From: Breviolum minutum Mf 1.05b.01
Taxonomy: Eukaryota; Sar; Dinophyceae; Suessiales; Symbiodiniaceae
Assembly (NCBI GenBank): GCA_000507305.1
Contig: DF239223.1
Span: forward strand, 202,606 to 266,605
Direction of reading: 5' to 3'
Length of the DNA stretch: 64,000 nucleotides
The notes beneath the pieces were generated by a model that saw nothing but the letters and a program-made list of their open reading frames with translations, did no database searches and was not told where the DNA came from. Position 1 is the first letter of the stretch; each line of letters starts with the position of its first letter. The position numbers and the translations under genes were made by a program. Below, in pieces: positions 34,641 through 45,624 of this stretch.

Positions 34641-35149
34641 CCAGGGCCTCAAGTGCTTGCATCTGGCTTGATACAAACCCTCCTACTATAATCTCGCTTA
34701 ATCTTGGAGAGGTCATTCTTGCATACAGACCTTTGCTGGAAAGCAAATCACCAAAAAATGCCATGCATGCAGTTGCCAAGCAATCCAAGCAAATCTCTCT
34801 CTACTCAATTACTGAAGTGAGATGGAAGCACGAAGGATTACAGAATCTATCAAATTCCACGCCAGAGCAAAAGCACAGCCACAGGCCAGGCAGCTGTGTA
34901 AAGCAACACCGACTGCTTCTGCCCTTCACTGGGCCTCACAGTCTGGAGGCAACCATCAACAAGGTTCCTAGTTCCCTAGAACGCCACGACTTTTCAAAAC
35001 CACCAATGCAAAGCTGTCAAACACCACGATCAAGTTCGAAGAGCCAGAATTGCGAAGATTTCGTCAGACAGTCAACAGACTCTGGCAGAAAGTTGGCTCA
35101 AGAAGGTCTTTGGTTTTCTGGACTGCACCGTATCTGCACCTGATGTCAC

Positions 35150-36181
35150 CTCCTACTTTGAAGTTGGCTCTGCTGGACAGAACTCGACCTCAGCATAGCT
35201 GGATCTCTGGGTCACCCAAGCTATCCCAATAGATGGCCGAGTAGGTCTAAGTTATGGCATAGTATAACTTGGAAACGTTTCGCCGTTTACACTTCATTTC
35301 ATCAATTGCATTCCCCTTTCTGCACGAATTTGAATCTTTGAACTCCAAATGCCATTAGATGCTGCCAAATCACAGTGGGGATGCCACTTCATGATCTTTT
35401 CTGGACATCTTCCCTGCACTCAACAGTGGTCGGCAACTTGTCTATCAGGGCACTGTCACTCAACGTCTGATTGTATCTATTCTATATGTCAAAATCATTA
35501 CAGGAAATATCGTGTCATTTTTCCCTGGCTTCGCCAGACTCCATTTAAAAACCCTTCAACAAACTTCAACACGAACCTACCCCCACGAGCTTATGACACC
35601 TTCCCACAACAAGATGCAACAAATACATACAAATACATAGATGCCGCATTCATATCATCACATCTCCCACCCTACCTGCAGAGAGTGATGAGGAAGCGCT
35701 GCTGTCCTGTGTTGGATCAGATGGCTCTCCAGCATACAATTCAAACTCGGAAAACTGACATGTCATGGGTCACTGGTTGGCTCAAAAAAGGGGTCCTGCT
35801 TGTCTCAATCCTCATCTGTAGAAACCTCATAGGTTTCTAGATGTTTCGAGCAAGCAATGCAGAATGTCTAGCTGATTTTAGCAGCATTTCACCGAATTGG
35901 ACCTTCAAATTCTTTTGCGAAGCCGAATTGGACCTTCAAATTCTGAAGCCAAGGGGACGAAGCAGGCGATTCATCGTCTCTCAACTCGTTGGAGGCCCAA
36001 ATGTAGCAGCCCAAGGAAAGAATCAAAAGAATGGCCTGGCACTGAGGGTTTCAACATCATTGGTAAACATGATTTTTACATGATGTCAACATGGATTTCA
36101 AGGTGGTTCAAAAGTTCAAAGGCTTCAACTCGTTTTCGAAGCATATTATACGACTATAGCAGAACCGACCCAATGTAGTAG
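35150..36181. other. no gene resolved; short direct repeat
   Basis: A plus-strand frame of 163 codons (35349-35840) has unremarkable composition and no splice context. A 21-base direct repeat (cgaattggaccttcaaattct) occurs at about 35893 and 35926. Confidence 0.3.
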
Positions 36182-36321
36182 TCAAGCATCTGCTGTTACA
36201 CAAGATGCCAAAATCCGCACACATTGACTACCACCAGCTTTTCGTGGCATTATAAATGACCTGAAGTCAAAGCAAATTCCGGCACAAGTTAAGCATTGTG
36301 GGCCGCCGTTTGAAGTTTCGC
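36182..36321 (-). CDS. candidate terminal exon, Cys-containing
   Basis: After ACGTTCAG the minus strand encodes ETSNGGPQCLTCAGICFDFR and continues to a stop at 36182. The three closely spaced cysteines are notable, but the segment is short. An internal CTTCAG/GTCATT donor is possible. Confidence 0.3.
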
Positions 36322-36550
36322 TGAACGTATTATATATTAATTCTTGCGATGGCAATCTGCTCCGTGATGGGTCAAAAACAGGTATACGGTATGGAGTTCT
36401 AATTTGAGAAGCACAGAGAATATGCATGGCATACATAGGAAGTATGTATGGAGCAAAAATATGCAAAATATCTGAGAGCGAATGATACCTGAAAAAGCCA
36501 CAAAAAAAAAAACGGTGCTGTTTTGTGTGCGACAAGTGGCAACTAGTCAC

Positions 36551-36728
36551 CTAGTCGCAGTTTTTCTCGCTCCAGGAAAAGCCAGGAGCTAGAGGAAATG
36601 GAAAATTCCATGAAGGACTGGTGAGGGGTTTATCACCAAGTCTTTGAGCACTAAAAACGGCTCTGTACGGCTCCGTTGTTTTGCCGCCAATGCTTAGCCA
36701 TGCTAGATTGCCGTTTGTGTGTTCCACA
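36551..36728 (-). CDS. candidate exon or short protein
   Basis: From ATG near 36733 the minus strand reads AVEHTNGNLAWLSIGGKTTE, then AVFSAQRLGDKPLTSPSWNF, and stops at 36551. Composition is protein-like, but no splice partner was found. Confidence 0.32.
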
Positions 36729-37265
36729 GCCATGTTGTCAAGCACAGCGCAACTATGCGCAACTCACATTTCATGAGCATCCAAACCTTTTGTGTTTCTG
36801 TGTTTGGGATCACTTTGGGACACCTTGAGTTTCCAATACATTTTATCATAGGTGTAATAATATAGTGGGTGTTACTTGTAGGATATGTTTGGAATATAGT
36901 TCTAGAATGTCTCTAAGGTTCCTTTCCATGCTTCCACGTTCAGCATAATTCTCTCCCTCTACGGTTCGGTTTCATGGCAAGGAACGTTTGAGGACCAGGT
37001 GAGCCTTCAGCACCTGCTGGGGAGCCTCAAATCATTCACTGATGTGAGTTGAGAAAAGGTGATTTTTTTAGAAAAAAAAAAAAAAAGACATACAAACACT
37101 ATTTGCCCTATACATGACAGAAACATCATGACTGCCTTGGTCAAAAGGTCTAAGTCTAGGGCCCCTGCTTGATACAGCACCTTGCCCGCTATGGCCCTGG
37201 GATGATTCCTTGCAAGAAGCAGGGTTGTGCAAACAGCTTTCTCAATATACAGTGAACTGCCACCC

Positions 37266-37442
37266 TTACAAATGCTGTTCCAAGGAAGTTGGCATTTCTC
37301 TCACATGTTTTTCATCTTCGTTTGAGGCTTTGGCAGGTGCAACAGCCGTCTCTTCTGTTTGCTTTGGTGGCTGGTAGTGCTGGAGAGCATCAAAAATCTC
37401 CTGGCCGAACACCGACTCAAGAGAATCTGGGCCAAGACTTGG
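37266..37442 (-). CDS. terminal exon, acidic tail
   Basis: The minus strand encodes SLGPDSLESVFGQEIFDALQ, then a Lys/Glu-rich tail (KASNEDEKHVREMPTSLEQH) and a stop at 37266. Composition is strong and other frames are broken. It is probably the last exon of a gene whose earlier exons lie in 37500-37770. Confidence 0.48.
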   Translation of the reverse strand, partial: PSLGPDSLESVFGQEIFDALQHYQPPKQTEETAVAPAKASNEDEKHVREMPTSLEQHL

Positions 37443-37771
37443 TAGCAAATGCTAAGGCCTCACAGCAAAAAGTTGGAGGATGCGAAATGTTGTAGATACC
37501 ACCACCTTCCTGTGCCTTCGGAAGCGACCATTTTTTGGTGCATTTTACCAACCCCGGAGAAATGCCAACACGCCTCCCATGCAATTGAGCAGTGTTCCAC
37601 ACCCATGGTGCATTTCACAGACCATTACACTAACTATACTGGTCGCTTGATAGGGATCCTTATTTTGGCATATTACATTCCTCACTCCACTTGGTATGAT
37701 AATCACACTTCCTAGCGGTATTAAATTGTAAACAACCCAGGGTTTTGGTCACTGCTCGAGTCATCATCTTT

Positions 37772-38335
37772 TCATCTGACAGTGAAGCATGTCTCACCCG
37801 TTCTGGACGTTGTAAGGGGCACACTGCGACAAACACGAACTTCCTTCACCGGTGGCCAGGCTAACCAATCACTGTACCTCGTGAGGCTTCCTTCATCAAA
37901 CCACCATGGTTGCCACCAAAAGCCAGGCCTCTTAGGATGCCTACAAAACCTTTGGCCATTGATCACCTCAATCACAGCCTCCTCATCAACAGTAGAGACC
38001 AGAACTTTCCTCTGCCACATGAGAACTGCGGCATGTGTCAAAGGTAAGACCTCGATTGAATAAGTCGCTAAGCAACGGTCCCCGGCTTGCAATTGTAGCT
38101 CCAGCATATAGTCAACTTCATAGCCGAAGTCTCTGCCATAGAACGGAAAACGCGTCTCAGAGCCTGTTTCCACATAGCGACGCTTCATCTCCTCATAGCG
38201 AGACAACACCTGCTTACGCCGCAGCTCCCAGAGGGCCACAGCAACACCAGTTGCAGTGCCAAGACTAGCGAGTCCCCGTTTGGCTGTGGCAGCTGCCATC
38301 AACACTTCTGTACGATCTGTTGAATTCCTGCTCAT
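37772..38335 (-). CDS. intronless 187-residue protein of unknown function
   Basis: The first ATG in the frame is at 38335 (a TTG lies 8 codons upstream) and the stop is at 37772. An N-terminal Ala/Gly/Val stretch (RGLASLGTATGVAVALWELR) could be a membrane anchor or part of a targeting peptide. A charged helix (SRYEEMKRRYVETG), FYGRDFGYEVDYMLELQLQA, and a Trp-rich block (PGFWWQPWWFDEGSLTRYSD) follow. The protein is basic. The pattern looks like a complete small protein with an N-terminal anchor facing an organelle membrane, but I cannot name a family. The minus-strand reading is far better than its shadows. Confidence 0.62.
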   Translation of the reverse strand: MSRNSTDRTEVLMAAATAKRGLASLGTATGVAVALWELRRKQVLSRYEEMKRRYVETGSETRFPFYGRDFGYEVDYMLELQLQAGDRCLATYSIEVLPLTHAAVLMWQRKVLVSTVDEEAVIEVINGQRFCRHPKRPGFWWQPWWFDEGSLTRYSDWLAWPPVKEVRVCRSVPLTTSRTGETCFTVR

Positions 38336-38436
38336 ATGAACTAGTCTGGAATGACTCAAGCGTCAAGGCCATGTGCATTCATTTTTTTGGCATAATGATT
38401 CCTAAATACATATTTGTTGTCCTTGTTGTATGATTT

Positions 38437-38600
38437 TCACTTATATAGTTTTATGCTCTCTGAAGTTAAAGTCTCAGGACGTCTCAGGTGTTTTTTTCGC
38501 TGTTCATCAGATTTGACTTCCACATCCACTGAAACGCCATCGCCTGGCATTTGGACAGTGAAAACTGCAGTGAACGGGACTTCCAGGTGAAGAATGGGTT
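38437..38600 (-). CDS. candidate terminal exon
   Basis: The minus strand encodes VPFTAVFTVQMPGDGVSVDV and EVKSDEQRKKHLRRPETLTS, ending KLYK at a TGA (38437). An upstream exon near 38690-38620 may read VSGFLGYLIGGEKVQEG. No family is recognised. Confidence 0.42.
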
Positions 38601-39628
38601 TTAAAAAAAAACAAGTAGTGCCCTCCTGCACCTTTTCCCCACCAATGAGATAACCCAGAAATCCCGACACCTCCCACACCCCACCACACAGTCCACGTCC
38701 CTAAGGCGTCCTCTCCCAGGTCAGGCTGGGAAGTCTCAAGTTTGTTTGTCTTCGAAGTGGAAGGCCTTGGGCAAAGACACAACAACTCAATCTTGCTGGG
38801 TTGAATCAGCTGAAGGGATCTTGATGGCACCTGCTATTGGATCTTGATGGCACCTGTTATTGTTTCACATTGTTTCACATGAGTTCCTTTCTTGTGTGGA
38901 CTCACCGTTCGAATCATGAATCATGAATCATAAGTTTGCCGTGGTGTGTATCCGTATAAGGCAACCCTATGCGCCACCCAAGTGCCTTGAAGTCTCAACC
39001 AGCGATGTTTGAGGTTGAACGGCACGTTCAGGCGGCATCGAAGCTGAGCCTCCCAAAGCGTATGATTGCCTCTGATTACCTACGATCATTCTATGATCAA
39101 ATGACCAAATGGATCCAAATGGCCCAAAGTCCTGAAAACATGTCAAACCTGACTCCCAACATTCCTATGATTGGTGATTCTTGTGGCCTGCTAAAGTGTT
39201 TTTCACTCTGGCTTGTTGATTGGAGGTGCTGTGCTTGAGAATTCAATCTTTATGGCAACTTCAGTCATGTTCAGTCCAAGATGGGCCACCCTTGCACCTG
39301 TTCTGTCGTCACCCTGGCGGCTGCCACGCACCAGCCCAGAGGAACTGAGCGGACAGCAAGGGCTTTGGGATTTTCACCCTTACCAAACGCATCAAACTAA
39401 AAATAACGAAAATAACAAACAAAAAGTACTACGAGTAGCAGCAGAGATGCATTACAACTTCCGTACTAGTACACTAATACATACATACACCAATACTCAT
39501 TATTACCCGGTTACCCATCCAAGACTGCAAAAGACTTATTCCTTCTACAACTTCTGGCCCATAAAAAGTCAAGTTGGTCAAAGGTTGGTAACCAACTTAA
39601 CCAGGCCAGTCAGCTTCACCATGCCCAC

Positions 39629-39703
39629 CGACGACCGTTTGGCTCAGCTTTTGACACGTCGACATTAAGCTCGCGTGCGATGCGTCGAATATTCTCCCGA
39701 TGC
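39629..39703 (-). CDS. candidate internal exon
   Basis: Between TTCCAG and a GTGGGC donor the minus strand encodes HRENIRRIARELNVDVSKAE and ends PNGR. The exon is basic and helical with good splice signals. Confidence 0.38.
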
Positions 39704-39790
39704 CTGGAACTCGAAACGGAAAATGCATGGCAACATGCTTTCAATGCATTGTTCCTAATTTCAAACTGTGACTTAGCCAGGTAATATGCC

Positions 39791-39791
<1 letters not shown>

Positions 39792-39831
<40 letters not shown>
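39792..39831. repeat. (ATC)n trinucleotide microsatellite
   Basis: About 13 perfect ATC units; read on the minus strand it gives a false poly-Met run. Confidence 0.95.
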
Positions 39832-39839
39832 GATCATTC

Positions 39840-40790
39840 AATTGATTGATCCAAAATGGAATCCATCCCTAGTTTTTTGGCCACTTTTGACAAAGGTGAG
39901 CAAAGGCGCCTTTGCAACCTCTCGAATCGCCCATCGGCCTGGTGGCTTCACTGGCTCCAGCCGAAGCTAATGAGCAAAATCAAGAGAGAAAAACCGTGAA
40001 TGAATTAAACATACCATGAAACATCCAGTAAGTTCAATAGATACTCCAGGTGAAATGATCTGAAACAGAGCTCTGTAGATACCAAATGGTAGATAGACGA
40101 TGATAGAGTAGGTACAAATGGACACAAATTGGATGCATGGAAGGGAGGTCGTTCCGAGCCACCCCTGCACTTTCTGGGCTTTCCGACAGGCCGGGTACCC
40201 GCTCGAACACCTGTGGATGCAGTGGCTCTGACACAATAGAAACCTGTTTACAACTTTCATCAATCGATATCAATCGTATGGTTTGTGCGAGTACAATGTG
40301 CCCTACCTGACCTTAGCAGCAAAAGCTTCTAGATAGCTTTGGGACAGGCAGCGGGTGACAGGGGCTAGGATTTCATGGGACGTCACAATGAGAGTCATCA
40401 AGGTTTCGCTACCGTCGTGTTTTCAAGTCTACCGTGGCTGATTATTCTTGAACCTTTCCATCTCAGCTGGAAGGAAAAGCATCAGCTGTGGCTTAAAACC
40501 AAGTAGCTGATGGAAGTTCATTCTCGCTGGCTCAAGGTTGTTCTGTAACAAACGAAATGCTCTGCAATCCGTAGAAGCATTCGTAAAAAAGGCTCAATAA
40601 ATAGGCCCACTGTACAACTTTGACTGCGATGCATCTAGCATAACAAACTATACGCAATATGTACACGCAAATACGCAAAATGTTCACTGTAATTATCCCA
40701 CTGGAAGCAAAAATATGATTGTAAACAATGACTGTGATGAGGGAATGAAGCATGGTTCATTGTTCAGAAAGTGCTGCCATATGTCCCCTA
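39840..40790. other. no gene resolved
   Basis: A GC-rich patch at 40140-40230 is open in three minus frames (one reads SEPLHPQVFERVPGLSES), so no frame was chosen. The remainder is AT-rich without exon signals. Confidence 0.3.
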
Positions 40791-40802
40791 CCTTAGTGAA
40801 TT

Positions 40803-40803
40803 N
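40803..40803. other. ambiguous base (N)
   Basis: A single unresolved base in the assembly. Confidence 1.
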
Positions 40804-41758
40804 AACTACTGGAGCACCCCTTCCCACTTGAAACAATCCTTTGGATTGTACCTAATGCAAATATAGAAAAATGCCCTGCGGTCAAATTGGGGAACTCACT
40901 ATGAATAGTGAGAGTCTTCAGTTCATCAGCGTGAGTGCTTCCACACCCGCAGAATGATTGGTTCCATTGCCAATGCACAAATCTTCGAATCTCAGTGTGC
41001 CATGTTGAGTTGGCAGGCTACTGCTGTGATCCTTGGCCGAGTTAACAGCAATCAAGCAACAAAACATGCCTTCACAAGAAATTATGTTGACTAAACAATT
41101 CTGCTGGAAATCAATGTCACTGCCAGTGTCAATGTCATTGTTTCATCTCTTTTCACACATGGATCATGGAATCTTTCATGGATCCTTCGAATGTGTTTCT
41201 GCCTTGGCCACCCTACTGGCTCCGCATGGGGCGCTGGGGCGGGCAGAAATGGTCGCAGCAACACCTTCGCCATCCACGCAGCAAAAGCTTTCGCCTGCAC
41301 AGTTCCAGCCAAGGGGGCAAAGCTAAGGCTGCTTGTCATCAATAAATCTTGGGGTCCTGCCAAAACGCCGGAAAACCAGTGGATAATGAAGGTTAATAAA
41401 GTGAGACCTTAGTAAAAAAATATGTGATTCATAAATAGTATTTTCCCACTATTGCAAGGTCATGCGGCATGCCCCAGACTTGCATATTCTACGGCGCAAA
41501 CCTTCCAAGCAAAAGTTCGCATTGTTGCAAACAACCACGCTGCATGTACATTGGAGTCCTGAGTTATACAATGGCATCAGAGCAGCGTAGAGAAGCTGCT
41601 AAAAAATGGATTAAACGTGACTAAACATGGTAAAACTTCATAGTGTCGTTTCAATACATGTTAAAAAATAAATGCTCTAATTACTGAAGTGACAAATGCA
41701 TTATCGAATCAAAAAGCAAGAGAAACCAATCCCTTTGAACCAACCATTTGTTTAAAGC

Positions 41759-42110
41759 CTGAAAGATTGTGACAAGTGGCAGTGAGTAGCTCGTTGCTCT
41801 GCTGCCGATGTCGCAGCGCATCCCGTAGTTGCTGCATGGCAGCGATGCGGCAGGACTCGATGCCCTGTCTGACAGAAAAACATGTTCAATCTGCATCATG
41901 TTGAGACGTTGTTTTCTTTTTTTGTTTGTTTATTATTTGCTTTCCTCACATCTAAAACATAATATGTTATTTTTTTTCCAGCCTGCTTTCCTTCACTTGA
42001 GTCACAGGTCTGGGCAAGCATCTACAAAATGCAGCCTTTGTCCCAAGTCTGCCACGCGCCTCTTCAGCAGCCGCAAGGCCCTTGCCATGACCAAAGGGGT
42101 TCTGCAAAGC
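41759..42110 (-). CDS. two exons of a coiled-coil-like protein
   Basis: The segment from about 42110 to 42006 encodes PLVMARALRLLKRRVADLGQ, then RLHFVDACPD, with a GTGACT donor in phase 2. Exon 41868-41759 follows TTTTTCTGTCAG and encodes QGIESCRIAAMQQLRDALRH, then RQQSNELLTATCHNLS, closing at a GC donor. The phases agree, and the joined heptad-like pattern supports a coiled coil. The remainder of the gene was not resolved. Confidence 0.5.
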
Positions 42111-42383
42111 CTCAACCTGATTCGTTGCTCTTGGATGGTATGCCAAAAGCAAAGGTTTCAAGCTGGCTAAGCATCTGAAGTACTTTACTTGTAGCTTGTA
42201 ATCCTATATGTATATACATATGTTGCGTTATGCTACGTGCGTATGTATGTAATAAAAATGATTTTTAGATTACCTTCTAGATTAGCAATCTAATGCGTTT
42301 GCGTTTGCATCTGTGATTTTGTCTGCAGACTACATATATGCCATATATGCACAACTACATTCCAACAGGAGAGTTGCTAGCAT

Positions 42384-43221
42384 TCAACGCTCCAAACAGC
42401 AAATGTTCAACTTTGCTACGGGCCTCTTGTCACCCACAACGCCGTGTCCCGCCTGGTGCAATGACCAACCAGCAGATCCCCGAAGAAACTCTGCACTGCA
42501 AATATGGCCACCAGAGAAGAAATGAGTAGCTGAAAGATCTCCTTCAGATTGGTGGTGACATTGTGGATTAATGGGGGAATTGTGACAATTACACTTTGGG
42601 AAAATATACGTGTTTGGTATCTTGAGGTAGTCCCTAGCATTCCGGCAAACTATGGCTTTAAACAGAATAGTATTAATTCCTGCTGCTGCTGGAGACATGT
42701 CAGTGATGATTTCCCATCCAAGTCCTGGGCGGTAAAAAGAAAATGAAGGGATGGCAGCACGTGAACCGTTGGGACTTCCCAGTGATCTTCCCTCGAAAAG
42801 ACTTTGCCCAACAAAAAGGGAGCCATTGAGTTTCAAGCCCACCACATCAGCAATGCTGGCATAGACATCTGCCATGCGCACCAAACCATTGGACTCGAAG
42901 TCACTTGCAAAGCCACGAGCTTCAACTAGCATCATGGTCCGTGTCACATCTGGGGAGACCAGATTGCCATGAGGGGGAGGATCCCGACCAGTAAGCTGTT
43001 CTCCATGATCACCCAAATAAAATACCAAGCCATGCTCTTTTCCCCAAGATGTTCCCTCCCTCTTGGGTGGCCAAATCTCTGCTAACTGCTCAGCTGCACG
43101 GTCCGTCCGCCGATTTAGTGCCAGGAAGATATCCAGCAACTCTGGTTCAACGTAACCACGTTCAGAGGGATCCACTTTTTCGGCATAGTATGGTGGATGT
43201 GCATCACCACCATAGAAGTAC
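42384..43221 (-). CDS. sulfatase / alkaline-phosphatase-superfamily domain exon
   Basis: Opens after GATCAG (phase 2) with YFYGGDAHPPYYAEKVDPSE, the peptide usually found before the metal-binding core in sulfatase-like hydrolases. It continues to GLVFYLGDHGEQLTGRDPPP, where Asp-His-Gly-Glu is the conserved metal-binding motif of the superfamily (also in phosphoethanolamine and phosphoglycerol transferases), then HGNLVSPDVTRTMMLVEARG. The last part (about 42640-42384) loses this character and may be intron or another exon. Upstream exons carrying the nucleophile Cys/Ser or Thr were not found, so the exact activity cannot be stated. Confidence 0.62.
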
Positions 43222-43547
43222 CTGATCTCAGTCTCACTATGCTGATTTTCATTGATTTTCTTTTGAGACCGAAAGCATGGACGAGCACGTTATCTAGGTT
43301 TGCCTTCCTTTTCGACCAGCATAAAAACATATCAGAGTTGATCCGGTTGAACAACCCCAACGTAACACCCCAAAAAAATCAAAAAAGTAGCTATCAAAGC
43401 ATCGATAGAGCTCGTTGCATCAGGGGCTGACCAACTACGGAAGTGCTTTTCAAATATATTTCAACACTAGTTTTTGATTCAACAGGTCTTCGCTGTGGCA
43501 CTTCCAACTGCCATTTTCAATAGAATAACTCAACCACCCCTTTCAAG

Positions 43548-43646
43548 CTACACAAGAACTGGAACGCCATTGTATGCATCCCAGGCAGTCAACTGAGCAT
43601 GAAGCTTTGGCAGTAGTGTGTCCATATCCTCTGCAACCATGGTGGC
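43548..43646 (-). CDS. candidate terminal exon, arylsulfatase-tail-like
   Basis: After GGGAAG the minus strand encodes ATMVAEDMDTLLPKLHAQLT, then AWDAYNGVPVLV and TAG. Arylsulfatases B/I/J end with a helix of this type followed by VPV, so this may close another sulfatase gene just upstream of 43221. The match is short. Confidence 0.32.
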   Translation of the reverse strand, partial: ATMVAEDMDTLLPKLHAQLTAWDAYNGVPVLV

Positions 43647-43749
43647 CTTCCCGGAAGATTCGGACAAGGTTAGTTAAGCGATGCACAGTAAATACAGAAA
43701 GCCTATGAAAGCGTTGTGATGTAGTCATGTCTTTGAAACTCATGTCTTT

Positions 43750-44590
43750 TGTGGATCCTTTTCGGATTTAAAAAGTTTTCGCTAGAGTATAGAATCTATT
43801 CATATATCGGTCTACTTTACATATTGGCTCTATACAGTCTGCACACATGAGCGGTCCCTTTTCTTTCCTATGTAAGCAAACTGATGGAGAACCCCTGACC
43901 TCGTTTCAACCTAATCCTGTTTCTGAATGGTTGACACCATTTCGCACTTGACAATCTGAATTTCCAACTCTTAAGAGCGGGTGTTCATAAAGATGACACA
44001 TATGAGGACCTACCCAGCTAAAACTATACATGTTCCATCATATTCCTGCAAACCTGCCTATACTTGTCATCTTCCTAGATAAATGCAGTTGCTCATATAT
44101 AGTATATTATATATGTAAAAATCATAATATATCATATATCAAGATTCATAATTAGGGATTTATGTATATATATATATGTGTTGCCACATTTTAGTTGGGC
44201 CCCATGAGTGACCTCGAAGCCGAAGACTCTACGTGGTATATCTGGCAGCTCTTTGTCTGTCTTGACCAGTATTGAATGGTATCCTTAGAACAAGTGCTAA
44301 AGAGTGGCATCTGGCATATGCATGCATATGCATCCTTTTCAATCCTGAACACCTTGTCAACTGGATATCTTCAATCATGCGACTTGCTATCTTGATCTCC
44401 TATCTTGACTATGCTTGACTTAGCCATCAAAATGTGTAAAGTAACGCTGCCGAGGTACCACAGCATCGCTTCAAAGCGCGGGGCAAGCATTCACGCCTCA
44501 AAACGTGGCTGTGAAAGGGAGTAAGCATTCCAAACAGACTCATTTCCTCCAATTTTTTTTGTCCATCCAATTTTTTTTCCAAGACCGGGA
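43750..44590. other. AT-rich stretch, no gene resolved
   Basis: Runs of TATA occur around 44100-44180. No exon signal is convincing on either strand. Confidence 0.35.
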
Positions 44591-44740
44591 TTGAAATCTG
44601 AAATCTCCGGCGTTTTGCCGGAACAAGGGTGGTACGGAAGGCCTTTGGCCCGTGCCACGTGCTCCCAGTGGCTATGTCATTAGCGACTTGAATCCAGGGT
44701 TTCAGCAGCTTGGCCCTTGCATCCTTGCATTGGATTCTCG
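44590..44740 (-). CDS. candidate exon, basic
   Basis: After TTCTTACAG the minus strand encodes RIQCKDARAKLLKPWIQVAN, then GPKAFRTTLVPAKRRRFQIS. It has a good acceptor and protein-like composition. The family is unknown. Confidence 0.38.
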
Positions 44741-45624
44741 CTGTAAGAAGGGGATAGCATGCCCCGCTATGGCCCTGTCTATAAAACATTTGTGTCACTG
44801 CAACTATACTAGTTGAACTGCAGTTGTTGTATAGTCTTTTCTAGCCTTTATTGCATCTCCTCCCCACCAAAACGACAAAGCCACTGAGAAGGTGCTGAAG
44901 AAGTGTCTTAAAGGACCGAAATATTATGTACAATTTTCAGGCACTGGATTTGGGCGGCTTCTTGCCAGCCCAAGCAGTACCTTTGTTGTAAGCCATTTGG
45001 GGTCTCGATGCCCCCCTCCAAAAGCCGGGGAATCAAATGGCCGTATGGCCTTGGCCTCAGGCTACTTCGTCAAGACTGGCGCGCTTGCACTGATAGAACT
45101 CAATGCCATGGACAATTTTGATACCAAGCTTGCCCGTTTGGATGCCACAGGAGTCCGCCTTGGGCATTGGACAGGCATTCTGCTACAACCATGGAGAATC
45201 AAGCTCTATATATATGATCTGGGGCCAAGTTATGGAAAAGTCAAGTTGGACAACTGTTTGTTGAGAATGAAATGGTGTGAAGTCAAGCGACATACAACTT
45301 GTAATTTGAATTCATTTGACCAAATAGACATCCTGACATCGACAATCAGAACCCAAAAAGGCTCATTGCAGCCAAGAGGGCGACATGGTTTCCTTGAGGG
45401 TCTCGCATGTAGTTTCCCTTTGTTTTCTCTCCTGGTGCCTCACCTTCCACAATCTTTGCTTCTCTTGTGCCAAAACATCCACCCTTTCACACTTGCGCCT
45501 GCGAGGTCCAAGACAACAAACTATGGCCTCCTACTCCTGTTTTGACTCATGGCCGTACCAAAAAAAAACATCAAAGGATGATAATGGATGATGCGTGACC
45601 TAGTGCTGTCACTGGCTCATTCCA

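Noticed and set aside
34511-35143. 210-codon plus-strand ORF
   Set aside because: The overlapping minus-strand segments have better composition and a proper donor at 34351; the plus frame has no features.
41091-41363. GC-rich block open in several minus frames
   Set aside because: Possibly the next exon after 41759, but three frames are open and the phase-compatible one reads poorly.
44892-45545. 217-codon plus-strand ORF
   Set aside because: The longest plus-strand frame in its area, but composition is patchy, the ends look like run-through, and it would be the only plus-strand gene. Not excluded; expression data would settle it.
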